Assembly: GCF_019218755.1 (NCBI RefSeq)
Contig: NZ_JAHUWZ010000005.1
Coordinates: 186,001-250,000 of the forward strand
Direction of reading: 5' to 3'
DNA from: Acidovorax sp. sif1233
GTDB lineage: Bacteria > Pseudomonadota > Gammaproteobacteria > Burkholderiales > Burkholderiaceae_C
Length of the DNA: 64,000 nt
Part shown: positions 43,026 through 51,653 of the stretch, piece by piece
Layout of the letters: each line of letters opens with the position of its first letter
How positions within the stretch are numbered: the first letter of the stretch is position 1
Program-made: the position numbers and the translations under genes
Notes under the pieces: model-generated
The model's input: the letters and a program-made list of their open reading frames with translations, nothing else
Database searches by the model: none
Told to the model about the DNA's origin: nothing

Positions 43026-43269
43026 GTGACGCGCGAGCCCTGCGACGGGACCCGGGCCGCCGTCGGTCAAGGCCAAGCCCACGCTGCGCCGGTTGGTTGG
43101 CCGCGAAAAGGGCGGCGGCGATGCCGCGGACAAGGAACATGGTGGCGCGCACGGAGAAGAAGCGGAGGAGGGCTGCCGCGCATGCTAGGCAGCATTCACG
43201 GCGCGGCTTGACTGTGCGTTTCAGGGCGCTTGACTGCCCGTGCCGCCGAGGGATCGGCAAAAGCGGGTG

Positions 43270-44325
43270 CTACACCCTCAAGCCGCGCAGCCAGTCCGCG
43301 TATTCGGCGGTGGTCTGCCCGCTGGCGCCGTCCGGGCCCTTGCGGGGCGCTTGACAGCCGCGCCCCATGGCACGCACGTCGCTGGGCGTGAGGCCAAAGG
43401 TCGTGCGAAAGGCGCGGCTGAAATGCGCCTCGCTGGTGAACCCGGCGCGCGTGGCGATCTCGCCCACCCGCAGCCGGCGGTTGGCCGGGTTGGCCAGCGC
43501 GTGGAACGCCCGGGCCAGGCGCTGCTGCTGCACGTAGTGCGCCACGCCGCCCAGCGGCTCGAACAGCCGGTACAGCATGCTGCGCGAGACGCCGAACGTG
43601 CGGCTCAGCAGCTCGGGGCTGAGCGGGGCCCCCAGGTGCTGCGCGATGTATTGCTGGATGCGTCCGAGGGTGACACCCTGGATCTGTGGTTCCGCCTGGG
43701 CGAGGGTGTCGCGGCCCGGGCGCAGGCAGGCCGCCAGCATCTGCGTGGTGGCCTGCACCACGGCGGGCGCCTCGGGGAGGGTGACGGTGGGCAGCCGCCG
43801 ATGCAGCGACTGCAGGTAGTCGCTGAGCAGCCCGCCCAGCGCCGTGTGGCCGCGCAGCACCGTGCCGTGCAGGTCGGCCGAGGGGCTGCAAAAGGCCTCG
43901 TCGGCGATCTCGCGGGGCACGACGATGGACAGGACGTGCGAGGGGCTGGCGTAGGTGCGCTGCGTGCGGCCGAGGTCGAACACGGTGATGTCGCCCGCGC
44001 GCACCTGCATGTCCACGCCGTCGTCGTGCTGGCCCACGAACCCGCCGCTGCGGTACCACTGCACCAGGTAGTGGTTGACCCCGTCGCGCGCCACGCGCGG
44101 CGTACCGCGCGAGAACTGCTGCCGGCCAAAGCGCAGGTCGCCCACCAGCAGGGCGCCCAGGTGGCTGGCGGTGACCGATGCACTGAAGCTCTCCAGCGGA
44201 TCGCGGTCCAGCGGCGCGACATCGAAGACCACCGAAATGCTGCTGCGCCAGGCCTCGAAGCGCTCTTCGCCGGAACCCTGGTCGGTGGTGAAAACTGTCG
44301 ATGGCAGGGCGTGCGGCGTGGACAT
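43270..44325 (-). CDS. AraC family regulator
   Basis: 351 residues from MSTPHALP. The N-terminal part matches the AraC-binding-like domain (FSASVTASHLGALLVGDLRF, then HYLVQWYRSGGFVGQ, DITVFDLGRTQRTYAS), and the C-terminal part has the two helix-turn-helix units: LSRTFGVSRSMLYRLFEPLGG and VGEIATRAGFTSEAHFSRAFRTTFGLTPSDVR. The organisation resembles FeaR/AdpA-like regulators. The target is unknown; it is divergent from a TetR gene. Confidence 0.9.
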   Translation of the reverse strand: MSTPHALPSTVFTTDQGSGEERFEAWRSSISVVFDVAPLDRDPLESFSASVTASHLGALLVGDLRFGRQQFSRGTPRVARDGVNHYLVQWYRSGGFVGQHDDGVDMQVRAGDITVFDLGRTQRTYASPSHVLSIVVPREIADEAFCSPSADLHGTVLRGHTALGGLLSDYLQSLHRRLPTVTLPEAPAVVQATTQMLAACLRPGRDTLAQAEPQIQGVTLGRIQQYIAQHLGAPLSPELLSRTFGVSRSMLYRLFEPLGGVAHYVQQQRLARAFHALANPANRRLRVGEIATRAGFTSEAHFSRAFRTTFGLTPSDVRAMGRGCQAPRKGPDGASGQTTAEYADWLRGLRV

Positions 44326-44431
44326 GGCGGCGCGATTATGGGGGCGGGTGCTGCAGTGCACCAGCGCAGATTGCCCGCCCTCGCGCCCAGGCCCGCGGCA
44401 CGATTCCTGCTGGAGAAAACGTGAACGACGT

Positions 44432-44446
44432 AGTTGCATTGCAACT
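44432..44446. promoter_or_regulatory. AGTTGC-ATT-GCAACT palindrome, candidate TetR operator
   Basis: A perfect 6+6 inverted repeat in the AT-rich region before the TetR gene, 32 bases upstream of its ATG. Autoregulation by that protein is the natural guess. Confidence 0.45.
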
Positions 44447-44478
44447 TGGTCATTTATTTTTTTACTGTGATGTATAAA

Positions 44479-45102
44479 ATGGACGCCATGCAAACGCAGC
44501 CCCCCAAAGCCTCGTTCAAGGAGCAGATGCACCAGGCGCGCGAGGATGCCATCCTCCAGTCCACCTGCCAGCTCCTGGGCGAAAAGGCCTTCGACGCCAT
44601 GACCATGGACGATGTGGCCAACGCCGTGGGCATTGCCAAGGCCAGCCTGTACAAGCACTTTTGCAGCAAGGAAGAGCTGTGCAGCGCCGCCATGGTGCAG
44701 ATCCTGGCGCGGGTGCGGGCCTATCTGGCGGACCTGCCCGCCGAAACGCCACCCCTCGAAAAGCTCCATGCGCTGGTGCGCTGGTCGCTGGAGCGCCTGC
44801 TGAGCAATGAAATGCCGCTGCTGCCCAGCCGCAACTCCACGCTGCGCGCGGTGCTCATGGCCAACAAGGACTATCTCAACGGCCTGGTGGCGGTGAGCGA
44901 CCAGATCGGCGAATGGATCACCCAGGCCCAGGCCGAGGGCGTGATCAACCCCACGCTGCCACCGCTGGTGGTGCTGTACACCTTGTATGCGCGGGCCTGT
45001 GACCCGGTGGTGAGCTTCCTCAAGGAAGGCGGCCAGTATTCGGATGCGCAGATCGTGGATCTGGTGGTGCGCACCTGTTTCGACGGGCTGGCTGCGCGGT
45101 AG
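44479..45102 (+). CDS. TetR/AcrR family regulator
   Basis: 207 residues from MDAMQTQ; in-frame ATGs at 44470 and 44488 are alternatives and no ribosome site settles it. The helix-turn-helix lies at about residues 18-62 (ILQSTCQLLGEKAFDAMTMD, then DVANAVGIAKASLYKHFCSKEEL). The ligand domain is of the general TetR_C type (YTLYARACDPVVSFLKEGGQYSD). A palindrome stands just upstream. Target genes unknown. Confidence 0.9.
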   Translation: MDAMQTQPPKASFKEQMHQAREDAILQSTCQLLGEKAFDAMTMDDVANAVGIAKASLYKHFCSKEELCSAAMVQILARVRAYLADLPAETPPLEKLHALVRWSLERLLSNEMPLLPSRNSTLRAVLMANKDYLNGLVAVSDQIGEWITQAQAEGVINPTLPPLVVLYTLYARACDPVVSFLKEGGQYSDAQIVDLVVRTCFDGLAAR

Positions 45103-45132
45103 CGGCAGCCCGTTCCGGCGTTTCGCACCTCG

Positions 45133-45162
45133 CAAGAAAGCCCGGCATGCCGGGCTTTCTTG
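45133..45162. terminator. Bidirectional terminator between tetR and uspA
   Basis: CAAGAAAGCCCGGC followed by its complement GCCGGGCTTTCTTG makes a perfect palindrome with A-run on one side and T-run on the other, serving both convergent genes. Confidence 0.85.
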
Positions 45163-45219
45163 TCTTGTGGGCGAAAAACCCTGCCGAGGCAGGGCGCGGC
45201 CTGCGCCGGGCGGCGGGGC

Positions 45220-45642
45220 TCAGCGCACGAGCAGCACGGGCACCTTGCTGTGGGCCAGCACCTGCGTGGTGACCGAACCCATGACCAGGGTGGCCAGGGC
45301 CCCGTGGCCGTGGGAGCCCATCACCAGCAGGTCGAACTTGCCGCTGTCGGCCACCTTGGCGATGTTCTCGCCCACCGTGCCGACCTTGACGCTGCGCTTG
45401 GCCTCCACACCGTGGCGCGCGAGAAACTTGCACACGGGCGCCAGGATTTTCTCGGCTTCTTCGGCGTGGTAGTTCTCCACGACTTCCTTGCCCAGGGCCG
45501 CGCGGGCACGCGCGGGCAGCGGGGCCTGCACGGTGAGCACCGTGTACTGGTGGTTGCCCCCCAGCAGTTCTTCGTGGGTGGCCAGGTAAGCCAGCATTTT
45601 CTTGGTGTAGGCGCTGCCGTCGACAGCAAGCAGGATGTTCAT
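45220..45642 (-). CDS. Universal stress protein UspA family
   Basis: 140 residues. NILLAVDGSAYTKKMLAYLA opens the fold and the ATP-binding motif GSHGHGALATLVMGSVT (G-2x-G-9x-G-S/T) is intact at about residues 108-124, so it is an ATP-binding Usp. Such proteins are made under stationary phase, oxygen limitation or other stress. GGAGAACACC precedes the ATG. Single gene. Confidence 0.93.
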   Translation of the reverse strand: MNILLAVDGSAYTKKMLAYLATHEELLGGNHQYTVLTVQAPLPARARAALGKEVVENYHAEEAEKILAPVCKFLARHGVEAKRSVKVGTVGENIAKVADSGKFDLLVMGSHGHGALATLVMGSVTTQVLAHSKVPVLLVR

Positions 45643-45753
45643 GGTGTTCTCCGAAAAGGAATGGGTCAGACTAACGTGCGCGGACTTCTGTTGTCTTGAC
45701 CTGGGTCATGTTTTTTCCTCTGCACTGCGGGGCGGCAGGGCCCCGTGCACCGA

Positions 45754-46599
45754 TCATAAGGTGATGCAGCACTGCGCCTGGAACGCCGCCTGCTCGCCCT
45801 TGCGCGCATAACCCAGCGGATTGGCCACGACGCGGCACTGCCACGGCGTGCCGTCCTCGCGCAGGCCCCGTGCCGTGTAGTCGCTCGGGGCATGCAGGTG
45901 CCCGTGCAGCCACAGCTGCGCGCGGGGCAGCAGGGCGTCCAGCGCGTTGCAGAAGCCCGCCGTGCCCGGCACCATGCCGTAGCGCGGGTCGGCACTGCGC
46001 AGGCTGGGCGCGAAGTGCGTGGCCACGACCGTGGGCCCGTCGAACGGGACCGCGAGCGCGTCGGCCAGCCACTGCTGGCAGGCCAGGGCCTGGTCGCGCA
46101 CGGCCTCCGCGAGGAATGGCTGCGCATGGCGGGTGCCGCCCGTCTTGCGCAGATAGAAATTCGCCGCCCGGAAAGCCTTGTCGCGCAGCTTCAGGCGCCT
46201 CGCCAGGTCGGTGGTGCCTTCGTGGTCCGCCAAAGCGTCGAAATCGCTCCAGAGCGTGGTGCCCACGAAGCGGACACCTTGAAGAGTGACCACCTCCCGC
46301 TCCAGCCAGGTGATCCCCAGCCGTTCGCAGGTCCTGCGCAGCCGCTGGTGGGCCGCATCGAAATCCTGCGCGTCGTATTCGTGGTTGCCGGGCACGAAGA
46401 GCACCGGCGTGGGCCAGCCCGCGTACGGGGCCAGGGGCGAGAACCGGGCGAGGCCGAAGTCATCGTCCTGCAGCAGCGAGCCCTGCTGGTAGGAGCCCAC
46501 GTCCCCCGCAAGCACCAGCACATCGGCGCCGGGGGCCGGTTCGGGGATGAAATGGGGGTGCGCCTCAAGGTGCAGATCGGACAGCAGCTGGATGTTCAT
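45754..46599 (-). CDS. Calcineurin-like metallophosphoesterase
   Basis: 281 residues. The two-metal site is complete: SDLHLEAHP, LVLAGDVGS, FVPGNHEYD, VVATHFAPS and LHGHLHAPSD. Family members hydrolyse phosphoesters from nucleotides to proteins; the substrate is not readable. The sequence between (GITWLEREVVTLQGVRFVGTTLWSDF) fits the YkuE/Icc-like soluble cytosolic branch. No signal peptide. Monocistronic between uspA and a LysR gene. Confidence 0.9.
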   Translation of the reverse strand: MNIQLLSDLHLEAHPHFIPEPAPGADVLVLAGDVGSYQQGSLLQDDDFGLARFSPLAPYAGWPTPVLFVPGNHEYDAQDFDAAHQRLRRTCERLGITWLEREVVTLQGVRFVGTTLWSDFDALADHEGTTDLARRLKLRDKAFRAANFYLRKTGGTRHAQPFLAEAVRDQALACQQWLADALAVPFDGPTVVATHFAPSLRSADPRYGMVPGTAGFCNALDALLPRAQLWLHGHLHAPSDYTARGLREDGTPWQCRVVANPLGYARKGEQAAFQAQCCITL

Positions 46600-46740
46600 G
46601 GAGCGCGCAGTCTACGGGCTCGGGGTGGGACGGGGCGAATCGAATGCCGTGGCGGCACCCCGAAATGCGCCAGATCCCGCCGCAAGGCACTGCCGCGGCA
46701 GGCCGCGCTGGGGTGGGTGGGGGATGCCCGCGCCCGGGCC

Positions 46741-47706
46741 TCACGGTTCGGGAAAGGTGCGGCGCGCCGAGCGCGCCAGGGCGTGCAGCAGCCAGGTCAT
46801 CGCCGCCTGCTGCGGGCCGCGGCGGCGCCACAGGGCATCGACGTGCACGGGCGGGACGTCCAGCGGCAGGGCCCGTTGCACCAGCGCGTCGGAGATGCCC
46901 GTGACGGGCACGAAGTGGCGCGGCAGCACCGTCAGCAGGTCCGAACCCGACACCACGCGCCCGGCGGTGAAGAACTGGTTGACCGTGATCACCACCTTGC
47001 GCTCGCGGCCCAGGGAGGCCAGCGCCTCGTCGATGAAACCGAAGGGGCGGCCGGAAAAGCTCACCAGCATGTGCCGGGCAGCGCAATAGGCGTCCAGGGT
47101 GAGCGGCGCGTCCGCCAGCGGGTGGCCCTGGCGCATCACGCACACGTATTCCCCGTCGTAGAGGCGGCGGCTCTCGAACGCGACCGCCCCGCCCGACTGC
47201 GCGCGTGCCGTGAGGTCCGCCAGCACGGCCGGAAAGTAGCCCACCGCCATGTCGGCGGCTTCCTCGTCGAGCAGGCGCCGGGGGTCGCGGGTGGTCAGGG
47301 GCAGCACCCGGATCGAGATGCCGGGGGCCTCGCGCTCGATGATCTCCACGAGGGCGGGAACCAGCGTGGCCGCCGTGGCATCGGCCATGGCCAGCACAAA
47401 GGTGGACTCGGCCGTGGCGGGCTCGAAGCGCCCCGGCGCCAGGGAGTCCTGCAGATGGGCCAGGGCCTCGCGCACGGGGGGCCACAGCGCCAAGGCGCGG
47501 GGCGTGGGCTCAACCCCCTGGCCGCTGCGCACCACCAGTTCATCCCCCAGTACGTCGCGCAGCCGGCGCATGGCATTGCTCACGGCGGGCTGGGTGATGG
47601 ACAGCTTGTGCGCCGCGCGCGTGAGGCTGCGCTCGGCCATCACCTCGTCGAAGACGCGCAACAGATTCAGGTCCAGCGAGCGGAAGTTCAAGGGTGTCAT
47701 GGCCAT
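46741..47706 (-). CDS. LysR family regulator
   Basis: 321 residues; the MTPLNF ATG two codons later is an alternative start. Helix-turn-helix: DLNLLRVFDEVMAERSLTRA, then AHKLSITQPAVSNAMRRLRD, of the NodD/PcpR/SyrM branch. The effector domain has EREAPGISIRVLPLTTRDP and SGSDLLTVLPRHF. It is divergent from a small membrane-protein gene whose promoter is 40 to 70 bases away. Confidence 0.92.
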   Translation of the reverse strand: MAMTPLNFRSLDLNLLRVFDEVMAERSLTRAAHKLSITQPAVSNAMRRLRDVLGDELVVRSGQGVEPTPRALALWPPVREALAHLQDSLAPGRFEPATAESTFVLAMADATAATLVPALVEIIEREAPGISIRVLPLTTRDPRRLLDEEAADMAVGYFPAVLADLTARAQSGGAVAFESRRLYDGEYVCVMRQGHPLADAPLTLDAYCAARHMLVSFSGRPFGFIDEALASLGRERKVVITVNQFFTAGRVVSGSDLLTVLPRHFVPVTGISDALVQRALPLDVPPVHVDALWRRRGPQQAAMTWLLHALARSARRTFPEP

Positions 47707-47745
47707 TCATCACCATTATGAATATCAATGATTCAAAATATAAAC

Positions 47746-47774
47746 TTGAACATGCAAAGGGTAAACCCTAGTAT
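47746..47774 (+). promoter_or_regulatory. Sigma-70 type promoter for the membrane-protein gene, with AGGGTAAACCCT in the spacer
   Basis: TTGAAC, 17 bases, TAGTAT. The spacer ends with AGGGTAAACCC, close to the AGGGTTAACCCT palindromes at 4543 and 6252. The ATG of the next gene is about 50 bases downstream. Confidence 0.6.
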
Positions 47775-47825
47775 TGCCCCATCGCCCGGCAATCTCGCCA
47801 CAAGCGTTAGAAAAGGGAAACCGAA

Positions 47826-48266
47826 ATGACCAGCTTTGCACACGTTGACTACCCCACTGAACACCCCGGCGTGGTCCGCGCCGAAAACGCCGCCGCCGCT
47901 CTGAAGAGCGTGGCCGCCAACTTTGACGGCGCCCGTGGCGCCGCCACCCTGCTGCTCGCGGCCGTCGTGTCGGCACTGCTGGTCGTGGCCAACCAGGTGA
48001 TCGACACCTGGAGCGAAGGCCACCTGCTGGCCGCGTGGATGGTGCTGTGGCTGGTGGCGTTCGCCGCCCTGGCCCTGCTGACCGCCCCGGCACGCCGTGC
48101 TGGCGCCGCTCTGCGCGTGGCAGGCCGCGCCTGGGCGGAAAACCGCCGCCGCGCCGCGGACGACGAGCGCACCTGGCAAGTCGCCATGAAGGATCCCCGC
48201 ATCATGGCTGAACTGAACCATGCAATGGGCATCCCCACGGTGAACGATATCCGCACGTACTACTGA
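47826..48266 (+). CDS. Small membrane protein of unknown function
   Basis: 146 residues. Two adjacent hydrophobic segments at about residues 38-55 and 68-86 (LLLAAVVSALLVVANQVI and LLAAWMVLWLVAFAALALL), then a basic amphipathic helix rich in Arg and a soluble tail ending DIRTYY. AAAGGGAAA stands before the ATG. It has its own promoter and terminator, so it is a single-gene unit, and its strong promoter suggests high expression. The family is not known to me. Confidence 0.75.
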   Translation: MTSFAHVDYPTEHPGVVRAENAAAALKSVAANFDGARGAATLLLAAVVSALLVVANQVIDTWSEGHLLAAWMVLWLVAFAALALLTAPARRAGAALRVAGRAWAENRRRAADDERTWQVAMKDPRIMAELNHAMGIPTVNDIRTYY

Positions 48267-48309
48267 GACCGCGCTGCGCGGCCGGCGCGGCCGTCCCGAT
48301 CCCCTTGAA

Positions 48310-48339
48310 GCCGTGGCGAATGCTCGCCACGGCTTTTTT
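48310..48339 (+). terminator. Rho-independent terminator after the membrane-protein gene
   Basis: GCCGTGGCGA-ATGC-TCGCCACGGC followed by six T. Confidence 0.92.
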
Positions 48340-48388
48340 CATGGGCCGGCTGTCCTGCGCCTGGCCTGTTTCCCCCTGGCGCCGGCCC

Positions 48389-48425
48389 ATGAAAAAACCG
48401 CCCGTTCGGCAGAAGGGGCGGTTTC
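48389..48425 (-). terminator. Rho-independent terminator after pckG
   Basis: On the minus strand CCGCCC and GGGCGG pair around CTTCTGCCGAAC, followed by six T. It lies 25 bases beyond the pckG stop. Confidence 0.8.
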
Positions 48426-48447
48426 TCGGACTGGGAAGAACAGGGTT

Positions 48448-50319
48448 TTATGCAGCCAGGCGTTTTTCCAGCAGGGCCTTGGTGTCCAGCAGGGCCGTGG
48501 GCAGGTGGTAGGCCAGTTGCTCGAAGTGGGCATCGTGCAGCTTGAACTCATCGGCCCAGGCCGCCTTGTCGATGCTGGTCACGGCGTCGAACTTCTGGGC
48601 GCTGAAATCCAGGCCCGTCCAGTTGATCTCGGCGTACTGGGGCGCCACGCCGAACATGGTTTCCTGGCCTTGGGCCTGGCCTTCGATGCGGTCGATCATC
48701 CACTTGAGCACGCGCATGTTGTCGCCGTAGCCGGGCCAGACGAACTTGCCGGCCTCGTCCTTGCGGAACCAGTTCACGCAGAAGACCTTGGGCACGGCCT
48801 TGCCGGTGGCGGCGATCTTGCCTTCCATGTTCAGCCAGTGCTGGAAGTAGTCGCTCATGTTGTAGCCGCAGAACGGCAGCATGGCGAAGGGGTCGCGGCG
48901 CACCACGCCCTGGGCCCCGAAGGCGGCGGCGGTGGTCTCGGAGCCCATGGTGGCGGCCATGTACACGCCCTCCGTCCAGGTGCGGGCTTCCGTCACCAGC
49001 GGCACGGTGGTGGAGCGGCGGCCGCCGAAGATGAAGGCGTCGATCGCCACGCCGTTGGCGTCGTCCCACTGCGCATCGAGCGCCGGGTTGTTGGTGGCGG
49101 CCACCGTGAAGCGCGAGTTGGGGTGGGCCGCCTTGGCGCCGGTTTCCTTGGCGATCTGGGGCGTCCAGTCCTTGCCTTGCCAGTCGATCAGGTGGTCCGG
49201 GAGCTTGCCGGTGTCCTTTTCCATGCCTTCCCACCACACGTCGCCGTCGTCGGTCAGGGCCACGTTGGTGAAGATCACGTCCTTGTCCAGGCTCTTCATG
49301 CAGTTGGGGTTGGTGTGCATGTTCGTGCCGGGGGCCACGCCAAAGTAGCCGGCTTCAGGGTTGATGGCATACATCTTGCCGTCGGCATGGGGCTTGATCC
49401 AGGCGATGTCGTCACCGATGGTGGTGACCTTCCAGCCGGCAAAGCCTGCTTCGGGCGGCACCAGCATCGAGAAGTTGGTCTTGCCGCAGGCGCTGGGGAA
49501 GGCGGCGGCCACGTGGTACTTCTTGCCGGCGGGGTTGGTCACGCCCAGGATGAGCATGTGCTCGGCCAGCCAGCCCTGGTCGCGGCCCATGGTCGACGCG
49601 ATGCGCAGGGCCAGGCACTTCTTGCCCAGCAGCGCGTTGCCGCCGTAGCCCGAGCCGTACGACCAGATCTCGCGCGTCTCGGGGTAGTGCACGATGTACT
49701 TGACCTTGGGATTGCAGGGCCAGCTGGTCGTGTCCTTTTCACCTTCGGCCAGGGGGGCGCCCACGGTGTGCATGCAGGGCACGAACTCTCCTTCCACGCC
49801 CAGCACGTCGTACACGGCCTTGCCCATGCGGGTCATGAGGCGCTGGTTCACGGCCACGTAGGCGCTGTCGGTCAGCTCCACGCCGATGTGGGCGATGTGG
49901 CTGCCCAGGGGGCCCATGCTGAAAGGCACCACGTACATGGTGCGGCCCTTCATGCAGCCGTCGAACAGGGGCTGCAGCGTGGCCCGCATCTCTGCGGGTG
50001 CCATCCAGTTGTTGGTGGGGCCTGCGTCTTCCTTGGCGGCCGAGCAGATGTAGGTGCGGTCTTCCACGCGGGCCACGTCCGATGGGTCGGACCAGGCCAG
50101 GAAGCTGCCGGGGCGCTTGGCGGGGTTGAGCTTCTTGAAGGTGCCGGCGTCGACCAGCTGCTGGCACAGGCGGTCGTACTCTTCCTTGCTGCCGTCGCAC
50201 CAATAGATGGTGTCGGGCTTGCACAGGGCGGCCATGTCGGCCACCCAGGCGAGCAGCCGGGCGTTCTTGACGTAAGCGGGGGCGTTGAGATTCAGGCCCT
50301 GCATGGTGGGTGCGTTCAT
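48448..50319 (-). CDS. pckG: Phosphoenolpyruvate carboxykinase (GTP)
   Basis: 623 residues. Converts oxaloacetate and GTP to phosphoenolpyruvate, the entry to gluconeogenesis. The GTP-type signature is visible: [12 protein letters not shown] (P-loop with the reactive Cys at about residue 280), [42 protein letters not shown], and the mobile lid region. The start at MNAPTMQG has AGGAAG upstream. A monocistronic unit with a strong terminator. Use of organic acids, as elsewhere in the window, makes gluconeogenesis a needed partner function. Confidence 0.97.
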   Translation of the reverse strand: MNAPTMQGLNLNAPAYVKNARLLAWVADMAALCKPDTIYWCDGSKEEYDRLCQQLVDAGTFKKLNPAKRPGSFLAWSDPSDVARVEDRTYICSAAKEDAGPTNNWMAPAEMRATLQPLFDGCMKGRTMYVVPFSMGPLGSHIAHIGVELTDSAYVAVNQRLMTRMGKAVYDVLGVEGEFVPCMHTVGAPLAEGEKDTTSWPCNPKVKYIVHYPETREIWSYGSGYGGNALLGKKCLALRIASTMGRDQGWLAEHMLILGVTNPAGKKYHVAAAFPSACGKTNFSMLVPPEAGFAGWKVTTIGDDIAWIKPHADGKMYAINPEAGYFGVAPGTNMHTNPNCMKSLDKDVIFTNVALTDDGDVWWEGMEKDTGKLPDHLIDWQGKDWTPQIAKETGAKAAHPNSRFTVAATNNPALDAQWDDANGVAIDAFIFGGRRSTTVPLVTEARTWTEGVYMAATMGSETTAAAFGAQGVVRRDPFAMLPFCGYNMSDYFQHWLNMEGKIAATGKAVPKVFCVNWFRKDEAGKFVWPGYGDNMRVLKWMIDRIEGQAQGQETMFGVAPQYAEINWTGLDFSAQKFDAVTSIDKAAWADEFKLHDAHFEQLAYHLPTALLDTKALLEKRLAA

Positions 50320-50344
50320 CGGGAGCTTCCTAAGTTGAAAAACA

Positions 50345-50425
50345 GTTTTTTCAAAGGAAGCGGACCCGGTGGATCGCGGCAAGGCCTGGCGCAGTTGCGA
50401 TGCTGAGCGCTGCCTTTGAAAAAAC
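50345..50425. promoter_or_regulatory. Inverted repeat in the pckG upstream region
   Basis: GTTTTTTCAAAGG (50345-50357) and CCTTTGAAAAAAC (50413-50425) are exact complements separated by 55 bases, just upstream of the pckG ribosome site. Either a looped operator or an mRNA leader structure. The rest of the stretch up to 50625 contains nothing else I recognise. Confidence 0.4.
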
Positions 50426-50625
50426 GGCTTTCGTGCTCAGTCGGCGGGCGGGAGCGTGGATCAGCCCCACGGGGTGGAGGCTATTTCCACGGATTCCGCG
50501 GGTCGGCTGGGGTGTCAATTTTATGAATCTGCCGACCGCTTGTCTGTCAGACTGGGGCTAAAACCATGCAAAAGATGCATGAGGTTATGCATCACAATCC
50601 GCCCAGTCCCGCTCTGTCCCGCCCT

Positions 50626-51345
50626 TCAGGTGCAGGGCTGGCCTGTCTGGCCGACCTGCCACCGCGCATGGCCCGCCTTGCGCAACTCGCACGCCGGGCA
50701 GGTGCCGCAGCCGTAGCCCCAGGCATGCAGCGTGTCGCGCACCCCGTGGTAGCAGGTGTGCGACTCGGTGATGATGAGATCCACCAGCGCGTCGCCGCCC
50801 AGGGTGCGGGCCAGCTCCCAGGTGGCGGCCTTGTCCAGCCACATGAGCGGCGTCTCGAACGTGAAGCGCTGCCCCATGCCCAGCGACACGGCGACCTGCA
50901 GCGCCTTGAGCGTGTCGTCGCGGCAGTCGGGGTAGCCCGAGAAGTCGGTTTCGCACATGCCGCCCACCAGCGTGTGCAGCCCGCGCCGGTAGCCCACGGC
51001 GGCGGCCAGGTTGAAGAACAGCAGGTTGCGCCCCGGCACGAAGGTGTTGGGCAGGCCGGCGGCGGTCATCTGGATCTCGGCGTCGCTGGTCAGCGCCGTG
51101 TCGCTGATGCGGCCCAGCACGGCCAGGTCGATCATGTGGTCGTCGCCGAGCCGGTCCCGCCATGGCCCGAAGCGGGACCGCAGGGCCGCCAGCACTGCCT
51201 GCCGGGCCTGCAGCTCCACATGGTGGCGCTGGCCGTAGTCGAAGCCGATGGTTTCCACGCGCTCGAACTGCGTGAGCGCCCAGGCCAGGCAGGTGGTGGA
51301 GTCCTGGCCACCGGAAAAAAGGACGAGGGCGTGTCCGGGTCTCAT
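50626..51345 (-). CDS. queC: 7-cyano-7-deazaguanine synthase
   Basis: 239 residues. Makes preQ0 from 7-carboxy-7-deazaguanine, ATP and ammonia for queuosine tRNA modification. [18 protein letters not shown] is the ATP-pyrophosphatase loop (SGGxDS) at residues 8-24; GFDYGQRH follows, and the zinc site reads ESHTCYH plus [11 protein letters not shown] near the C-terminus. Other queuosine genes (queD, queE, queF) are not in the window. Confidence 0.96.
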   Translation of the reverse strand: MRPGHALVLFSGGQDSTTCLAWALTQFERVETIGFDYGQRHHVELQARQAVLAALRSRFGPWRDRLGDDHMIDLAVLGRISDTALTSDAEIQMTAAGLPNTFVPGRNLLFFNLAAAVGYRRGLHTLVGGMCETDFSGYPDCRDDTLKALQVAVSLGMGQRFTFETPLMWLDKAATWELARTLGGDALVDLIITESHTCYHGVRDTLHAWGYGCGTCPACELRKAGHARWQVGQTGQPCT

Positions 51346-51378
51346 GGGGTCTCCTGGTGACGGGGGTGGTGCAAGGCG

Positions 51379-51403
51379 AAAAAAAGCCCCGCGCAGCGGG
51401 GCT
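51379..51403 (-). terminator. Rho-independent terminator after the 48-residue membrane-protein gene
   Basis: On the minus strand AGCCCCGC-TGC-GCGGGGCT is followed by seven T. It lies 24 bases beyond the stop of the small gene. Confidence 0.88.
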
Positions 51404-51426
51404 TGTGGCGGTGCCAGGGCAATCGA

Positions 51427-51573
51427 TCAGGCCATGTACACGGCGATGAAGGCCAGCAGGAACATCATGATGCCGCCGACCACGGGCAGCACCACGGGAA
51501 TCACGTGAACCACGTTTTCCACAGGATCGTGCGGGAGCGATTCGGGGGCGTGCGTAGTGTGGTGGTCGGACAT
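51427..51573 (-). CDS. 48-residue single-pass membrane protein
   Basis: Starts MSDHHTTHAPESLPHDP and ends with the hydrophobic VIPVVLPVVGGIMMFLLAFI, then AVYMA. The His/Asp-rich soluble head and one C-terminal membrane helix suggest a small subunit or regulator of a membrane complex, resembling small oxidase-associated proteins in size. CTGGAGCCC lies upstream of the ATG and a strong terminator follows the stop, which supports a real gene. Family unknown. Confidence 0.7.
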   Translation of the reverse strand: MSDHHTTHAPESLPHDPVENVVHVIPVVLPVVGGIMMFLLAFIAVYMA

Positions 51574-51653
51574 GGTGTGGGCTCCAGATGCTTAAAACTT
51601 GCGCAATTCTAGCCGCGCCGGCGTGCACGGGGCTGAAAACCCCGCGCCGGGGG

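Noticed and set aside
43026..43269. Short basic frames between the midcut-type gene and the AraC gene
   Set aside because: No ribosome site or conserved pattern; composition is that of random GC-rich frames.
45133..45162. 30-bp perfect palindrome as an operator
   Set aside because: It has A/T runs on both sides and lies between convergent gene ends, which is the design of a bidirectional terminator.
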